Of a stretch of DNA of 64,000 nucleotides, positions 47,739 to 59,294 are shown piece after piece. The DNA comes from Tetragonia tetragonoides. Lineage: Eukaryota; Streptophyta; Magnoliopsida; Caryophyllales; Aizoaceae. The stretch covers positions 32,480,501-32,544,500 of the forward strand of contig CM076154.1 in the NCBI GenBank assembly GCA_038025085.1, written 5' to 3'. The notes under the pieces were generated by a model that was not told the origin of the DNA, made no database searches, and saw only the letters and a program-made list of their open reading frames with translations. The first letter of the stretch is position 1, and each line of letters starts with the position of its first letter. The position numbers were made by a program, and so were the translations under genes.

Positions 47739-48398
47739 TAGGTGTTGCTAAACTTATCCAACTTCTAATTGGTCGATGAGTACCTAAACATTTAGTTATT
47801 ACTGTCTTTCTTTGAAGATTGTACATGGTTATTAGTTGGGACGTTTGAATACCTGGTCTTCTTATTTTTTGTGGGTAATACCTGGTCCCTGGTCTTCAAT
47901 TATAAGATAGTGACTGAAGAATTTATTTACTACTTACAAGCGCCATATAATTAACATATATATAATATATTGATTGACTGGTTTAATGTATGTCAATATT
48001 TTATGTTTTTTGCTTGAGATGAGACAATACACATAAGCAAGAGGGAGGGGAAAATCGAACATGGGATATAATGTATCTAACACCTCATTCTTAGTCATTA
48101 GATATATAATCGAAGACATCTTGTGCACAAATTAGTAAAATTCTTCGTACATGAATCTATGACCCATACTCAATCTGAAACTGGAAACTAGAGACATCAC
48201 TACTTGAAAACTTGACCTACATATACCAAATCCAACCCGATCGACGAATCCGTTTGATATTACCAAGTGATACCATATTTGTTTTTTGTTCAAATGTGAC
48301 ACCAGTCACCATATTTGGGCTCTCTTTTGGTTGCCACTACAGTTAGTCCAAGGCTCCAAGCACATGTATTGACCTTATTATTACTAGATTTTGAAAGA

Positions 48399-48411
48399 GC
48401 AGTTGAACTGC
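48399..48411. promoter_or_regulatory. Conserved palindrome upstream of GLP6
   Basis: GCAGTTGAACTGC within GAAAGAGCAGTTGAACTGCT, about 0.8 kb upstream of the GLP6 start. Same motif as at 6520, 24567, 39523, 52588 and 56137. Confidence 0.4.
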
Positions 48412-48635
48412 TTGATAAGAACAACTCGGAGGCCTTACGAATGGTAAAAATCCGCTGAGAAGAATATGTCAAGAAGGAGATTAATAAGACGCTGGAAATA
48501 AAAGAAGCCGTACGTAGGTTGAAGAAGAAGACGTCAATGCTTAACTAACCCTGTTTTCAACTCATAAAAATTGAATTCAATTGAATTTATCTTTTTGTCT
48601 TCACCTTTAGTTGCAAGTTTTTTTTGTTATATTAA

Positions 48636-48901
48636 GGGTGTAATCTTTAGAGTGTATCCCGTCAATTCCGTTCTGTTCAGTTCCTTTCAGTTCAGGAGTG
48701 GTCTTATGTCAGTTTAATGGTTTACAGTTCAATTTACTGATGTTGCTGGTTCAGTTCAGAAACATACTTTTTATCTCACGTATCAACCGGTGGTCAATTC
48801 AGTTCAGTGGTGTTCATTTTCATTTCAGTGGTGTTGGGATTCAATTCAGTTCGATCAGTTCAGTTCAGTTCGATCAGTTCAGTCCAGTTCAGGAACGCAC
48901 A
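48636..48901. mobile_element. Tourist-like MITE, unit 3
   Basis: GGGTGTAATC after TAA; the right end AACGCACA is eroded but followed by TAA. Same position as 6759-7060 and 24,776-25,057. Confidence 0.6.
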
Positions 48902-49007
48902 TAAGAAGATAGCTAGGGCACAAAAAGGCCGAGAAAGGGAGACAAAAGAAAGAATAAATCATTCATGATTTCTACCTGTGGTGGTGTGGTTATATAAGAA
49001 GGATTTA

Positions 49008-49271
49008 GGGTGCGTTCTTTAGATTTGACACGGTTAGTTCAATTCAGTTCAGTTTAGGTCTCACTTCAGTGATTTCCAGTTCAGTTAAGTGGTGTTCTAT
49101 TCAGTTCAGTGGTGCTTAGTTCAGAAACATACTTTTGTCTCACATATTAAGTTGTTTAAATTCAATTCATATATTGGTCTCTAATTCAGTTCGGTAGTGT
49201 CTAGTTCAGTGGTGTTGAATTCAGTTCAATTCAACTCAGTTCTGGTAAGTTCTGCTCTAAATAACGCACCC
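49008..49271. mobile_element. Tourist-like MITE, unit 3
   Basis: GGGTGCGTTCTTTAG and CTAAATAACGCACCC inverted ends, TTA on both sides (49005-49007, 49272-49274). Same position as 7171 and 25,171. Confidence 0.8.
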
Positions 49272-49274
49272 TTA

Positions 49275-51256
49275 GAAGGAAAATAACATATTTTATTGTT
49301 TAATTAATGTGATTTTGAAGTAATAGAAAAGTGTATCAGTTTTATTCTCATTTTCGGTCAAATTCTACCAATTTGGTAGGAAAATGATAAATAAAACTAA
49401 ATAAATAAAATAAAATAAAAACTCGTAAATTTTGCTTCCTATTCTGGATGTAGGGTAGGGCCATATATTTACAAACCACAGTGACTTGCTCTCCAGGCAC
49501 AACTAGTATCCCAATAGTATTTTACTCTGTCGTTTCGTTCCTAAATAGTAAATACATGTGATATCTAATCTAATATTGAATCAATTAATGCCTAATATAT
49601 AGTTTCCTAAACATATGGAAAATATATTCATGCACTATATTTTCCATATCTATTTCTAATGACCTCCCGCAATCATAGCGGTAGCCACATCACAAACGCT
49701 ACGATTGGAACGATATAATATGCATTTAATGTCCTCATCAGTCAATGAATCCTCAGTATGTATGTACGTCGATTCTCTACTTGTAGTTGGTTGGTGAATT
49801 CTCGATCTATCCGTTGGGTCTTCACATGTCATTGGTAGGTGAATCCTTATAATTCTGTCCGTTGATTCTTCACATGTCATCGAGTATAAAGAAGTCAACT
49901 TCGAGCTGCTACCTCCAATATTAATATTTTCATTGGCGCTATTCGTGATCGTCCATTACATTCATAGTAGTCGTGTAGATAATCTTGTGCACCACATGTT
50001 TTCCCTCTAAACAAATAAGGCTCTATTCTCATCGACTTAATTTCACTTAAATTTAGTTCATGTATAACATAATCAGCATTGTCACTCAGATCAAGTAACT
50101 TTTTAATTTGAAATAAGTTCATGATGATATATATGTTATTGGAAATATAATAAAGCATACTTTTTCAAATGAGTTAAATATTGAATATGTTTGAACGAGT
50201 TATATTGGTCTAATTAGGGTCAAATTACAAAAATCAATACGGTTCAGTTAAGTTGATATCAGTTCAGTTCAGCTTTTTCCAGTTCAAATGACCGGAGCCG
50301 AAGTGTTTCTAGAGCTGATTAGGACATAAGGGGAAAATGTACTACTCTAAAATGCTTCCGTAACGACTAACATCTTATAGTAGTAACATTTCATAACATA
50401 GTAATGGAAATTCCTTTGTGCACATAAATGGCAGTCTGTCTTAGTGAAACTTCATGCATATATACCAGTCTCTTGTGCTCCTCCTATCCTGGGGTTGGAC
50501 CTGACACACTCACATATAGTCACATGAGACATAATACTGCATGAGACCATGTTTGGAGTGCCCATAAAAATACACATTTCGGCTTAAATTTCACCATGTG
50601 CTACAATTTAGTCACCGAAGAAATTGAAAGGAAAATAAATCCATAGATCAGGCGAGGTCCATAACTACATAGATCAGGCAACTGTTCATAGCTTATAAGC
50701 TCCTTTTGTAAACTACATAACTCTATACCTTGCCTTCTATAATATAATGCCCGACCTCCTTAGCTTCTTAAATCTTATGCTACATACCCAATTACTTTAT
50801 GAGGAAAAAAACGAAAAAAAAAAATAAATCGGAAGTTACCCAACTACAATAATTTAGAGCTATAGTTAGTGCAAATTGTTTTATTTTTGATATTGGGTCC
50901 ACGCACCTGATATTGTAATTAGGTAATACTAATAATATGTTTTATAACTATTAATGGAAAATGACATGCTATTTAGTCATAACTAATTAATATGTACAAA
51001 TAACTTGTATTTTGTCTTAACGACAAAGGCGATACTGGGATAAGTTAACAACTAAAGCTTCAAAGATAACACATTTATTTTATTAAACCAATACATGTAT
51101 GTGAAAAACATTTTGTATAAAATCTATGAATTTCAACCCAATTCATTCGGGTTATTACTACAAATTATGTAACAAAGCCACAATATGCTTAAAGTACTAA
51201 CTCATCATAAATATATTACGGTCTGCGTCGAATCCAATTGATTCACTAGGGATCAC
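49275..51256. other. Unit-3 spacer between GLP6 and GLP7, no gene seen
   Basis: Paralogous to 7,404-11,250 and 26,712-29,330, free of the insertions found there. Small frames such as 49,656-49,898 have no support. Confidence 0.6.
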
Positions 51257-51259
51257 TTA

Positions 51260-52082
51260 TTAGAACCGGCCCTGAAGATACTTGATGACGTTCTCATCGA
51301 GTTGGAAGGCCTTGCTCAGGACATCAACCGAGATAGGGGGCTCGGCTCCAAACACAGCATTAGCAATGGTGATGACACCGGGATTCTGACTGCTCAATGC
51401 AGCCATGGCGACTGCTGGGTATTTATCAATATTGAACTGGAAATGAACTAACCCTTGAGGGAACACGAACACGTCTCCTTTCTTAAGAACTTTAGTAAAG
51501 AGCTTGTTTCCGGCGTTGTTTGGTAGGTTGGAGGTCACAAAACCGACATAGAGAGTTCCCTCGAGAACAGTAAGGACCTCAGTTGCTCGGGGGTGTGTAT
51601 GGGGAGGATTGAGACCACCGTGTGGTGCAAAGTCGATCCTTGCCACCGATATCCCAAGGGTGTTGAGGCCTGGTAAGTTAGCTGCACTCACTAGGGTCAC
51701 ATTGGATCCTACCTTGTTGGTACTGGTGTCTCCTGCCATGTCTAGCCCGTCGAAAAAGAAATCCTCTGCTTTCGCATCCATCATATTCTTGCAGAATAGC
51801 CCGTTCACAAACACTGCAAGCAACAAATAATCAAATTAGAAAAGTTATAACTCAATCGACAAAACAAAAAACACGAACAAAAAAACAAACTATTACTATT
51901 ATGGAACGGAGGGAGTATCTATATATATAAAACAGAAGCTTGGAACTAAGAATATTACCGGCATTATTAGGGTCATTCACTGCGACACAGAAATCTTGGA
52001 CTTGATTGGGATCAGTAGCATTGGCTACGTAACAAGCGATGGCCAGAAGGCCAAAACAGGCAAGGATGTTGCGAGGCGACAT
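51260..52082 (-). CDS. Germin-like protein GLP7
   Basis: Exons 51959-52082 and 51260-51813, 145-bp intron, 225 aa. Signal peptide ([19 protein letters not shown]), paired cysteines, NVT site, PPHTHP-A-E and FPQGLVHFQ are intact. The C-terminus is [12 protein letters not shown]. Closest to GLP4. Last member of the minus-strand array before the defensin-like gene. Confidence 0.95.
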
Positions 52083-52191
52083 TTATCGTCGAGATCTTTA
52101 GTTTGTAGTTGAAAAAAATTGTGCTTAGCTGCTTAGGTTTTCTAAGGATTATTGGTATGCCTTGTGATTATTGATTGCATGGAGAAGGGAC

Positions 52192-52201
52192 CTTTTTATA
52201 G
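52192..52201 (-). promoter_or_regulatory. TATA box of GLP7
   Basis: CTATAAAAAG on the minus strand, about 110 bp upstream of the ATG; the box differs slightly from the CTATAAAT of its paralogues. Confidence 0.6.
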
Positions 52202-53480
52202 TTAGAGCGATGCTAAACTAATGCAATATATAACTGGTTAAGTGTTACCTAACCATTTTAATTTATTAGTTCTCCTTTTGAATATTGTAATGGTTAGTTG
52301 GGATACAATATATACCTGGTCTGATCTTCAAATATACTTGGTAATGAGTAATGACTAGTCGTATTCTCATTATCTACGACATATATCCGACGTACGGTGC
52401 AACATATGTTGAGCTTGCATTAGTGATTGCCTGTTAAACATACTGATTTCGTCATTAATATTTATTAAAAATTAATTTTTTTAAATTATGACATAATCTA
52501 ATTTGGGCTTCAGATACATTCAACTACAAATCTACAATCTAAGCCTATGAACTGACTTAGCTTTATTTTATTACTTGATCTAAAAGAGCAGTTGAACTGC
52601 CTGCTTAATAAGACCAGACAACAGAATTCATATGTACTATAATTCGTTGAAGAAGAATGTGTCAAACAGAAAGAAGGAAAATAAGCAACAGCAGCTTAAG
52701 AAAACGTCGTCAATGGTTTACGGAAAAAGTCAATGATTGTGAAGGGTTTTTTTTCTTTTTCGTTACTAATTACTGAATGAACTAGTGCGACACTTTCCCA
52801 TCTTCTAAAACTGGTGACAAAATCATAAACTGCCCCTTCAGAACCTAATTGCATTTTTATAAAGGATTTGAATCCTCTCCAAAACATCCACTAGCTAGTA
52901 GATCAGAGTAATGTTTAAATTCGGAAAATGGGGTATTATATTGGAGAGGATCTAGTGAGACTGTGAGAGCGAGAGAGAAAGAGATCAGAGAGATTAGAGG
53001 TGAGTTTGGAGATAGGTGAAGGAATTAGAAAGGTGCGGGTGGGTGAGGAGAAGAGGGGTGGTGAGAGATCGAGATGAAGACTAAAGAGAGGCAGTGGAGA
53101 AAGAGGGAGGGTGTAAATGGGTTTTATATAGTTAGGGTTTATAAATGAGTTAATAAAATGGAAAAAGAAGAAAAAATACTTGTAAATCAAAAGTCGCTAA
53201 TTTCGATAGCTGACGGGTGTTTTTCTTGTAGTGAATTAGTTGTAAGATCAAGGGACGATTACATTAGTTATAAGATCAAAATTCAGATACATGCACCACA
53301 AGTATGTGATTAAAGTATATCCTTAAATTAACCAGCTCGTGATTAGTAATTAAACGCACATCATCACGATAACGGAGTAGCACTACTATACCTTTATTGA
53401 GTTTGATCAGTTCATCCAAATTAGTGTGCACTTATCAACCAAATATAGTATTATCATATAACAACATGTAAGGTTAGCAA
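52202..53480. other. Intergenic region, GLP7 to defensin-like gene
   Basis: It contains the palindrome GCAGTTGAACTGC at 52588-52600 and a GAGAGAGAAAGAGA purine stretch at about 52,960-53,110. A single CACTA-like terminus ending TTTTTCTTGTAGTG lies at 53,220-53,233, for which I find no left partner. No coding sequence supported. Confidence 0.5.
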
Positions 53481-53491
53481 GTCGTATGCAT

Positions 53492-53500
53492 CTATAAATA
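53492..53500 (+). promoter_or_regulatory. TATA box of the defensin-like gene
   Basis: CTATAAATA about 81 bp before the chosen ATG at 53581, followed by a short A-rich leader. Confidence 0.6.
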
Positions 53501-53580
53501 TAGGGTGTGTTCTTTGACAAGAATCCATCACAACTTATCACAAGCATTTACATAGTAACCAATATATATAGTTGAAAAGT

Positions 53581-54683
53581 ATGGCTAAAATTGTGGGAAG
53601 CACTTGCCTTGTTGTGTTCTTATTGTGTTGTGTTTGCCTCATGTTATGCAACAACAACGTTGATGCTCAAGATGTAAAACAAGGTGAAACACTTGCTGAA
53701 ATAGGTAAGGCTAATAATGTCTTCGGCAACAATACCAAAGCCGAAACCCGTTTCGAGAATTCTGTGTCTGATGAAGTAAATCATGATCCGACACTTGTCA
53801 AGTTGGCAAACCTTGATCCAGCACTCGTTAGAGCAATAGCAAGAGATTACCCAGAACTTGCTGACAAATTAATAAATGATCCATCACTTTTTAACCGTAC
53901 CACGACTAAAGGTAATTAATGACTTTCTTATTTATGTCGTCTGACTTAGTTACTTGTAGTTGTAACCGTAAGATATTAAAAGAGGAAATAAATTAGTTGG
54001 AAAATACTAGATTGATATGAAATGCTAATAAACTAGTGATATAGGTGAAAGTTAGTATGAATAACTTTTATAAAATTAACTCTAGTTGTAGCTGTAAATG
54101 GGGGGAAAAATCGCAAACTATTTGACAACAAGAAGTAATTAATACTCTGTAACTTTTATTGAAGCTAGTTGTTTACGCCAAAAATAGTGTTAATAATAAC
54201 ATGTAGATTATTGTTGTCTTTATCTAATTGAACTACATGTGTGCAAATTTTTATCATAAAAATTTCTATTAGACGATCTTTACGTAATTTTTGGTGAGAC
54301 GGGGGTCATTTTTGAAACAAGTTATGTGATCCCTACATTGCTAAATAGTAGCCCTATTTTTTGTGAATTGGTCTCACTGAATTCTAATTCTAATTCTAAT
54401 TCTAATTCTAATTCTAATTCTAAATCTAAATCTAATTTGATGAATTACGGTTTTAGGCTCAGGATTCCGGGGCCTTATATGCAGCACTGAGAGCGACAAA
54501 TTGAAAGGTCAGGAATGTACGGACAACGACCGGTGCATGGCCGAATGCCTAAAAGAAGATAGTAATATTCTTCTTGGGCGTTGCGACGAGTATGTATTGC
54601 AGAGGAGAGAGATCACTAGAACGATTGTAAATAGTACTCAGAGATGCCGTTGCGATTATATCATCTGTCCATTGTTCTTCTAG
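53581..54683 (+). CDS. Secreted protein with defensin-like cysteine pattern and long propeptide
   Basis: Exon 1 is 53581-53911 and exon 2 is 54457-54683. The intron of 545 bp has GTAATT/TTTTAG signals and phase 1. The protein is 185 aa. Residues 1-30 are a strong signal peptide (MAKIVGSTCLVVFLLCCVCL onward). Residues 31-118 form a cysteine-free, acidic region with DPTLVKL, DPALVRA and DPSLFNR repeats and potential glycosylation sites (NNT, NRT). Exon 2 encodes eight cysteines spaced C-x11-C-x5-C-x3-C-x11-C-x20-C-x1-C-x4-C, including the C-x3-C and C-x-C hallmarks of CS-alpha-beta defensin-like peptides. The x20 loop is long and no gamma-core GXC motif is certain (GRC at 151-153 is a candidate). 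I infer a defensin-like peptide released from a precursor; the precise family is not recognised. Confidence 0.75.
54382..54436. repeat. (TCTAAT)n microsatellite in the defensin-like gene intron
   Basis: About eight TCTAAT hexamers followed by AATCTA variants, 20 bp upstream of the exon 2 acceptor. Confidence 0.9.
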
Positions 54684-56523
54684 CTATAAGCTAGCTGTGT
54701 GCTTTAAATTTCTTACTTTTTGGATGTATTTTAATTTGCTTGGTTTGATTGTTTCCAATGCTTTAATTTGGAGTATTTGTGTGCCTACTTGATTCCTTTT
54801 TGTATTGTAATATTATTGCATTACATTAATGGAATGACTTTATTTTATATATTATCAACGTCATAAATTGGTGTGACTGACGTATCTTCTAGGGCCTTGT
54901 TTGATAACTAGCGGATTATATCAAAATTAGCGGATTGGGGGAACTTTATTGGATTTGATTAGAAAATCTGCTAATTTAACATGTTTGGTTAAATAGCGGA
55001 TTCGATTAGCGGATTTGGTTGAAACCGCTAATTTCCAATCCGCTAAAAAAATAGTTTTATCAAGTTAGCGGATTTTAATTGTTAAAGAAAGGACATATTC
55101 ATCCACATTTATATAAATCAGCTAATTTACCAAACACATTTATACAAATCAGCTAATACAATCCTTAGGTCAAATCCACTAATACAATCCTCTAGTCAAC
55201 TCTGTTACTTGCCAGATAAGACCTATGTATGTGCTTGTAATAACTTGTGTTCTCTCCGCTCGGGATTTCGACCTATCCATGACTGATTTGTATATCACAA
55301 AAATTTGAAGCAAAGGTGTTGTGGCACCATTTTAAATTCATAGAACTTAGATAATACTTGCATTCACTCAACTTAACTATTTTCGATTCGGAGGGGGATG
55401 GTACCTGGTCCTGAACCTTTCAATTACAAGTCTGGGTCAATTTTAAGGAACTGATCTAACCGGGCCAATAACAATGCTAGGTTTCAATTTTAAGGAACTG
55501 ATCTTTTCAATTTCGAGACCAAATCTCAAGATTTCTTGTGCTCACCCCTCATACAGCTATATATATTGCCAAACATATAAGCCCAAATAGACTAGATCTT
55601 TGGTTATGAATAGACCTATAACAACCTCCTTTACGACTAAACAATAACAACACTACCAAATATAAACACGACCACACGATGACTGTACTTTAATAATTTG
55701 CGAGTGCTAATCATTGACGATAGATTCAGAGTGCTAATTGATCATAGATTTATATTAGTGTTTATTTATTGTTTTGGCGATAGTACATTAGTACTGTCCT
55801 TATTTATTTGCACACCTTGAACACAAAATATGGGGTATGCTTTGTTTTTCTTAGAATTAAGATAGGGAACGAAACGTACCTTGACCTTGCATTGCTCAAG
55901 AGATGATAATGCTGAACCACTCACATCAACCACTTATTGATCACTATTCCGATAATTAATAACGAAAAAAACCCTTCACAAATCACACTAATGTTCAACT
56001 TTACCGTAAACCATTGACGTCGTCTTCTTAATTAGCTACTGCTGCCGTTGCTTATTTCTCTTCTTCTTTCTTTTTTACACATTCTTCTTCCAGGAATAGT
56101 TACATACATATAAATTCTGTGGTCTAGTCTTATCAAGCAGTTCAACTGCTCTTTTAGATACATTCATGTGCTTGGATTATAGATAAATGCATCTAAAGCC
56201 CAAATTAAATGGTGTCATCTGTGGACTAAAAAAAATTTGTTCAAAAGAAAATTAGGCCTATCTTGGTTTGTGATGATGATTTTATTTTTTTCTTGTACCA
56301 CTTTTGTTTTCCTTTTATTGATGTCTTTTAGTAGAATGAATTATGAGTGTATGAAATTAGGTGCTTGATATACTGATACAGTGATACTCCGTGGCCTGCT
56401 ACAGTGGTTTCTAAAGTATTCAAGACGACTTTTAAGGAATTTCTTCATTGACAAATGACAATCGTGCATATCGTTTTTTTTTTTTTTAATCCACGGTCGA
56501 TCACAGTAATTATTACCTGCACT

Positions 56524-56878
56524 TAGGGGTGTAAACGAGCCGAGTCAAGTCGAGTATTTCTGTGTTCGTGCTCGGCTCATTTATTAAACGAGCATCATAT
56601 TGGTACTTATACTCGGCTTGTTTCTTATCGAGCTAGTTTTAAACAAGGTTTGACCGAGTTTTGACCGAGTCGTTCACGAGCTGCTCGCGAGCAGACTAAT
56701 TTTAAAGGCAATATCAACCATGAAAATATTAAACGAGCTGAGTTGAGGATTGCTCGTGCTCGGCTCATATAATAAACGAGCCTTGAATTGGTGCTCGTGC
56801 TCGGCACGTTATTATTGAACGAGTTTTGACTGAGTATGTTTACGAGCTCGCGAGTGCATCGGCTCGTTTGCACCCCTA
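56524..56878. mobile_element. hAT-like MITE, copy in duplication B
   Basis: Same as 39,910-40,264, with TAGGGGTGTAAACGAGCC and inverted right end. The conserved palindrome lies at 56137-56149 just before it. Confidence 0.8.
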
Positions 56879-57151
56879 CGCTGCGCTGACTTATAGGCAC
56901 CTTAAAAATGTGGAACAGGTAGTCAAGGGATTTAAGGCTGCTCCATATCATATACGAGATCCAAACTCTCGACCTTGACTAAAAATAGATGAGTGGTGAG
57001 CCCCTACCACTCAACCACATTCTGTTCCCCCTGAGTATTTGATATTTTTGTTCCATGCAAATTGCTTAAAAGTGAGACACAAAAAACATGGAGCCTCAAA
57101 TAACATTCTAAGAACAAAACCACTACAAAATTTCACCACCAAAAAAAAGAG

Positions 57152-57392
57152 CACTAGAAAAACTGCGATGGCTACAGATCCGACTATAATATTATGCTCA
57201 GCGGCAGAATTAAATGCTAGTTGCGGATTATATTAATTCCGTGGTTAAATTTGCCAGCGTCGAGGAAAATGGCTACTGACTAAATACGCTATTGACTCTG
57301 CCGCCGACCCATTTTAGCTGCGGTTTTGGCCTAGCTAATAACAACGGTGTTTTTCCGCAACTACTTTTCATTTTTTTTTTTTTTTTGTAGTG
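57152..57392. mobile_element. Short CACTA-type element, copy in duplication B
   Basis: Copy of 40,538-40,777, one T longer. Confidence 0.5.
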
Positions 57393-57918
57393 CTTATGTA
57401 AGTCATTTTGATACCCATTCATTGAGAACTTCAAAATTGATTGGCGTAAGACGTACTTCCTCCCCTACTCCCCTACCTTGACAAGAATGTCTGAGAGAGA
57501 GAGGATATACCGAGACAGACTGGCGAATACTGAACGCATCAACCAATTAACTATCTATATGATCTCATAGTCATACAACATATCTAACTACTATATTTAA
57601 CTTGGTGGGAAAGTTCCTCAAATGACACCGCATATTTGTAAAAATGGGCCATGAGAAATAGTCGAGAATATTCAAGGAATTACTTACGGTAAGATCGTCT
57701 CATACAAGTTTTTGTGTAATAGCATAAATTATATGTTTAAAATAGGCAATCAACCTCAAGATCAAGTCAAGATATACGACCATTCAATATCAAGTAATTG
57801 GAGACCGGGTATTATTGTATCCCAACTAACCATCACAATATTCAAAAGAGAAACTAATTAATAAAATGATTAGGTAACCTTCAACCAATTATAATTTGGA
57901 TCAGCTTAGTATCGTCTA

Positions 57919-57928
57919 CTATAAATAG
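57919..57928 (+). promoter_or_regulatory. TATA box of GLP8
   Basis: CTATAAATAG, 107 bp upstream of the GLP8 ATG; same as GLP5. Confidence 0.7.
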
Positions 57929-58034
57929 GTTCTTTCGCCATGCCATCGATATATCATCACAACTAAATCACAACCATCTCCATTCCTTATTAGAAGCACA
58001 CATTTTTTTTAACTACGTACGGCTATTGCCATCA

Positions 58035-58842
58035 ATGTCGCCTCACACTGTCCTTGCCTGTTTTGGTCTTCTGGCCATTGCTTGTTACGTAGCCAATGCT
58101 ACCGATCCCAATCAAGTCCAAGATTTCTGTGTCGCGGTGAATGACCCTAAGAGCGGTGGTAATATTCTTAGTTCTATGCTTCTGTTTACAAATAATACTC
58201 CCTTCGTCTTATAATATTGGCTCCTTTTTCGTCTTTTCTTTTTCCTTCCGATTTATAACCTTTTTATTTGATTATTTGTCGCATGCAGTGTTTGTGAACG
58301 GGCTATTCTGCAAGAATATGATGGATGCCAAAGCAGAGGATTTCTTTTTCGATGGGCTAGACATGGCAGGAGACACCAAAACACCTAAGGTAGGATCCAA
58401 TGTGACCCTAGTGAGTGCAGCTAACTTACCCGGCCTCAACACCCTTGGGATATCCGTGGCCAGAATCGACTTTGCACCACACGGTGGCCTCAATCCTCCC
58501 CATACACACCCCCGAGCAACTGAGGTCCTTACTGTTCTCGAGGGAACCCTCTATGTCGGTTTTGTAACTTCCAACCTACCAAACAACGCCGGAAACAAGC
58601 TCTTTACTAAAATTCTTAAGAAGGGAGACGTCTTCGTGTTCCCTCAAGGGCTAATTCATTTCCAATTCAATGTTGATAAATACCCAGCAGTCGCCATGGC
58701 TGCATTGAGTAGTCAGAATCCCGGTGTCATCACCATTGCTAATGCTGTGTTCGGAGCCGAGCCACCTATCTCGGTTGATGTTCTCAGCAAGGCCTTCCAA
58801 CTCGATGACAAGGTCGTCAAGTATCTTCAGGGGCGCTTCTAA
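58035..58842 (+). CDS. Germin-like protein GLP8 (duplicate of GLP5)
   Basis: Exons 58035-58158 and 58289-58842, 130-bp intron, 225 aa, protein identical to GLP5 and GLP2. All metal ligands and splice signals are conserved. It lies in the second copy of the 16.6-kb repeat, so it adds a third identical product to the locus if the repeat is real. Confidence 0.94.
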
Positions 58843-59294
58843 TAAGTGAGCCCTATTGAATCAAGGATTTGACGCAATATACCAATATGTAATATTTTAT
58901 CAGTTGTGCTTTAAGCATAGTGTGGCTTTATTTGTTACGTAATTTGTAATAATAACCCAAATGATATCCGCTTGGGTTAAAATTCATAGATCTTATACAA
59001 AATGTTCTACACATACATACATACATACATGTATTGGTTTAATAAAATAAGTGCGGTGTTAATGTGTTATATATGTATGAAGCCTTAGTTGTTAACTTAT
59101 CCAGCATTATTGCCTTCTTGGTCCCTTTATTACATATAACAACTAACTTATCGTAGGTGGGCAAGTTTCTGATCTTCCTTTACTAATCAAATAAAAAAGA
59201 AGTCAATTCCATGGCGATATATAATTTAGTTGCTCACAGCACCTGGCCTCTAAAGTCTAAATGAAATAATGAAATTTTAACCTAATTAATTAAT

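Larger units (their letters stand above)
38176..54789. repeat. Tandem duplication B, first copy (16.6 kb)
   Basis: Sequence from 38,176 (TGATTCCTTTTTG) onward recurs from 54,790 at an offset of 16,614-16,635. Offsets are constant for all genes and elements, changing only at a T-run (+1) and a 20-bp insertion near 62,331. This first copy spans GLP5, half-MULE, CACTA right end, GLP6, GLP7 and the defensin-like gene. Confidence 0.9.

Noticed and set aside
52936..53190. 84-aa Pro/Ser/Leu-rich frame
   Set aside because: Purine/pyrimidine-rich low-complexity DNA next to a CACTA-like terminus; no support.
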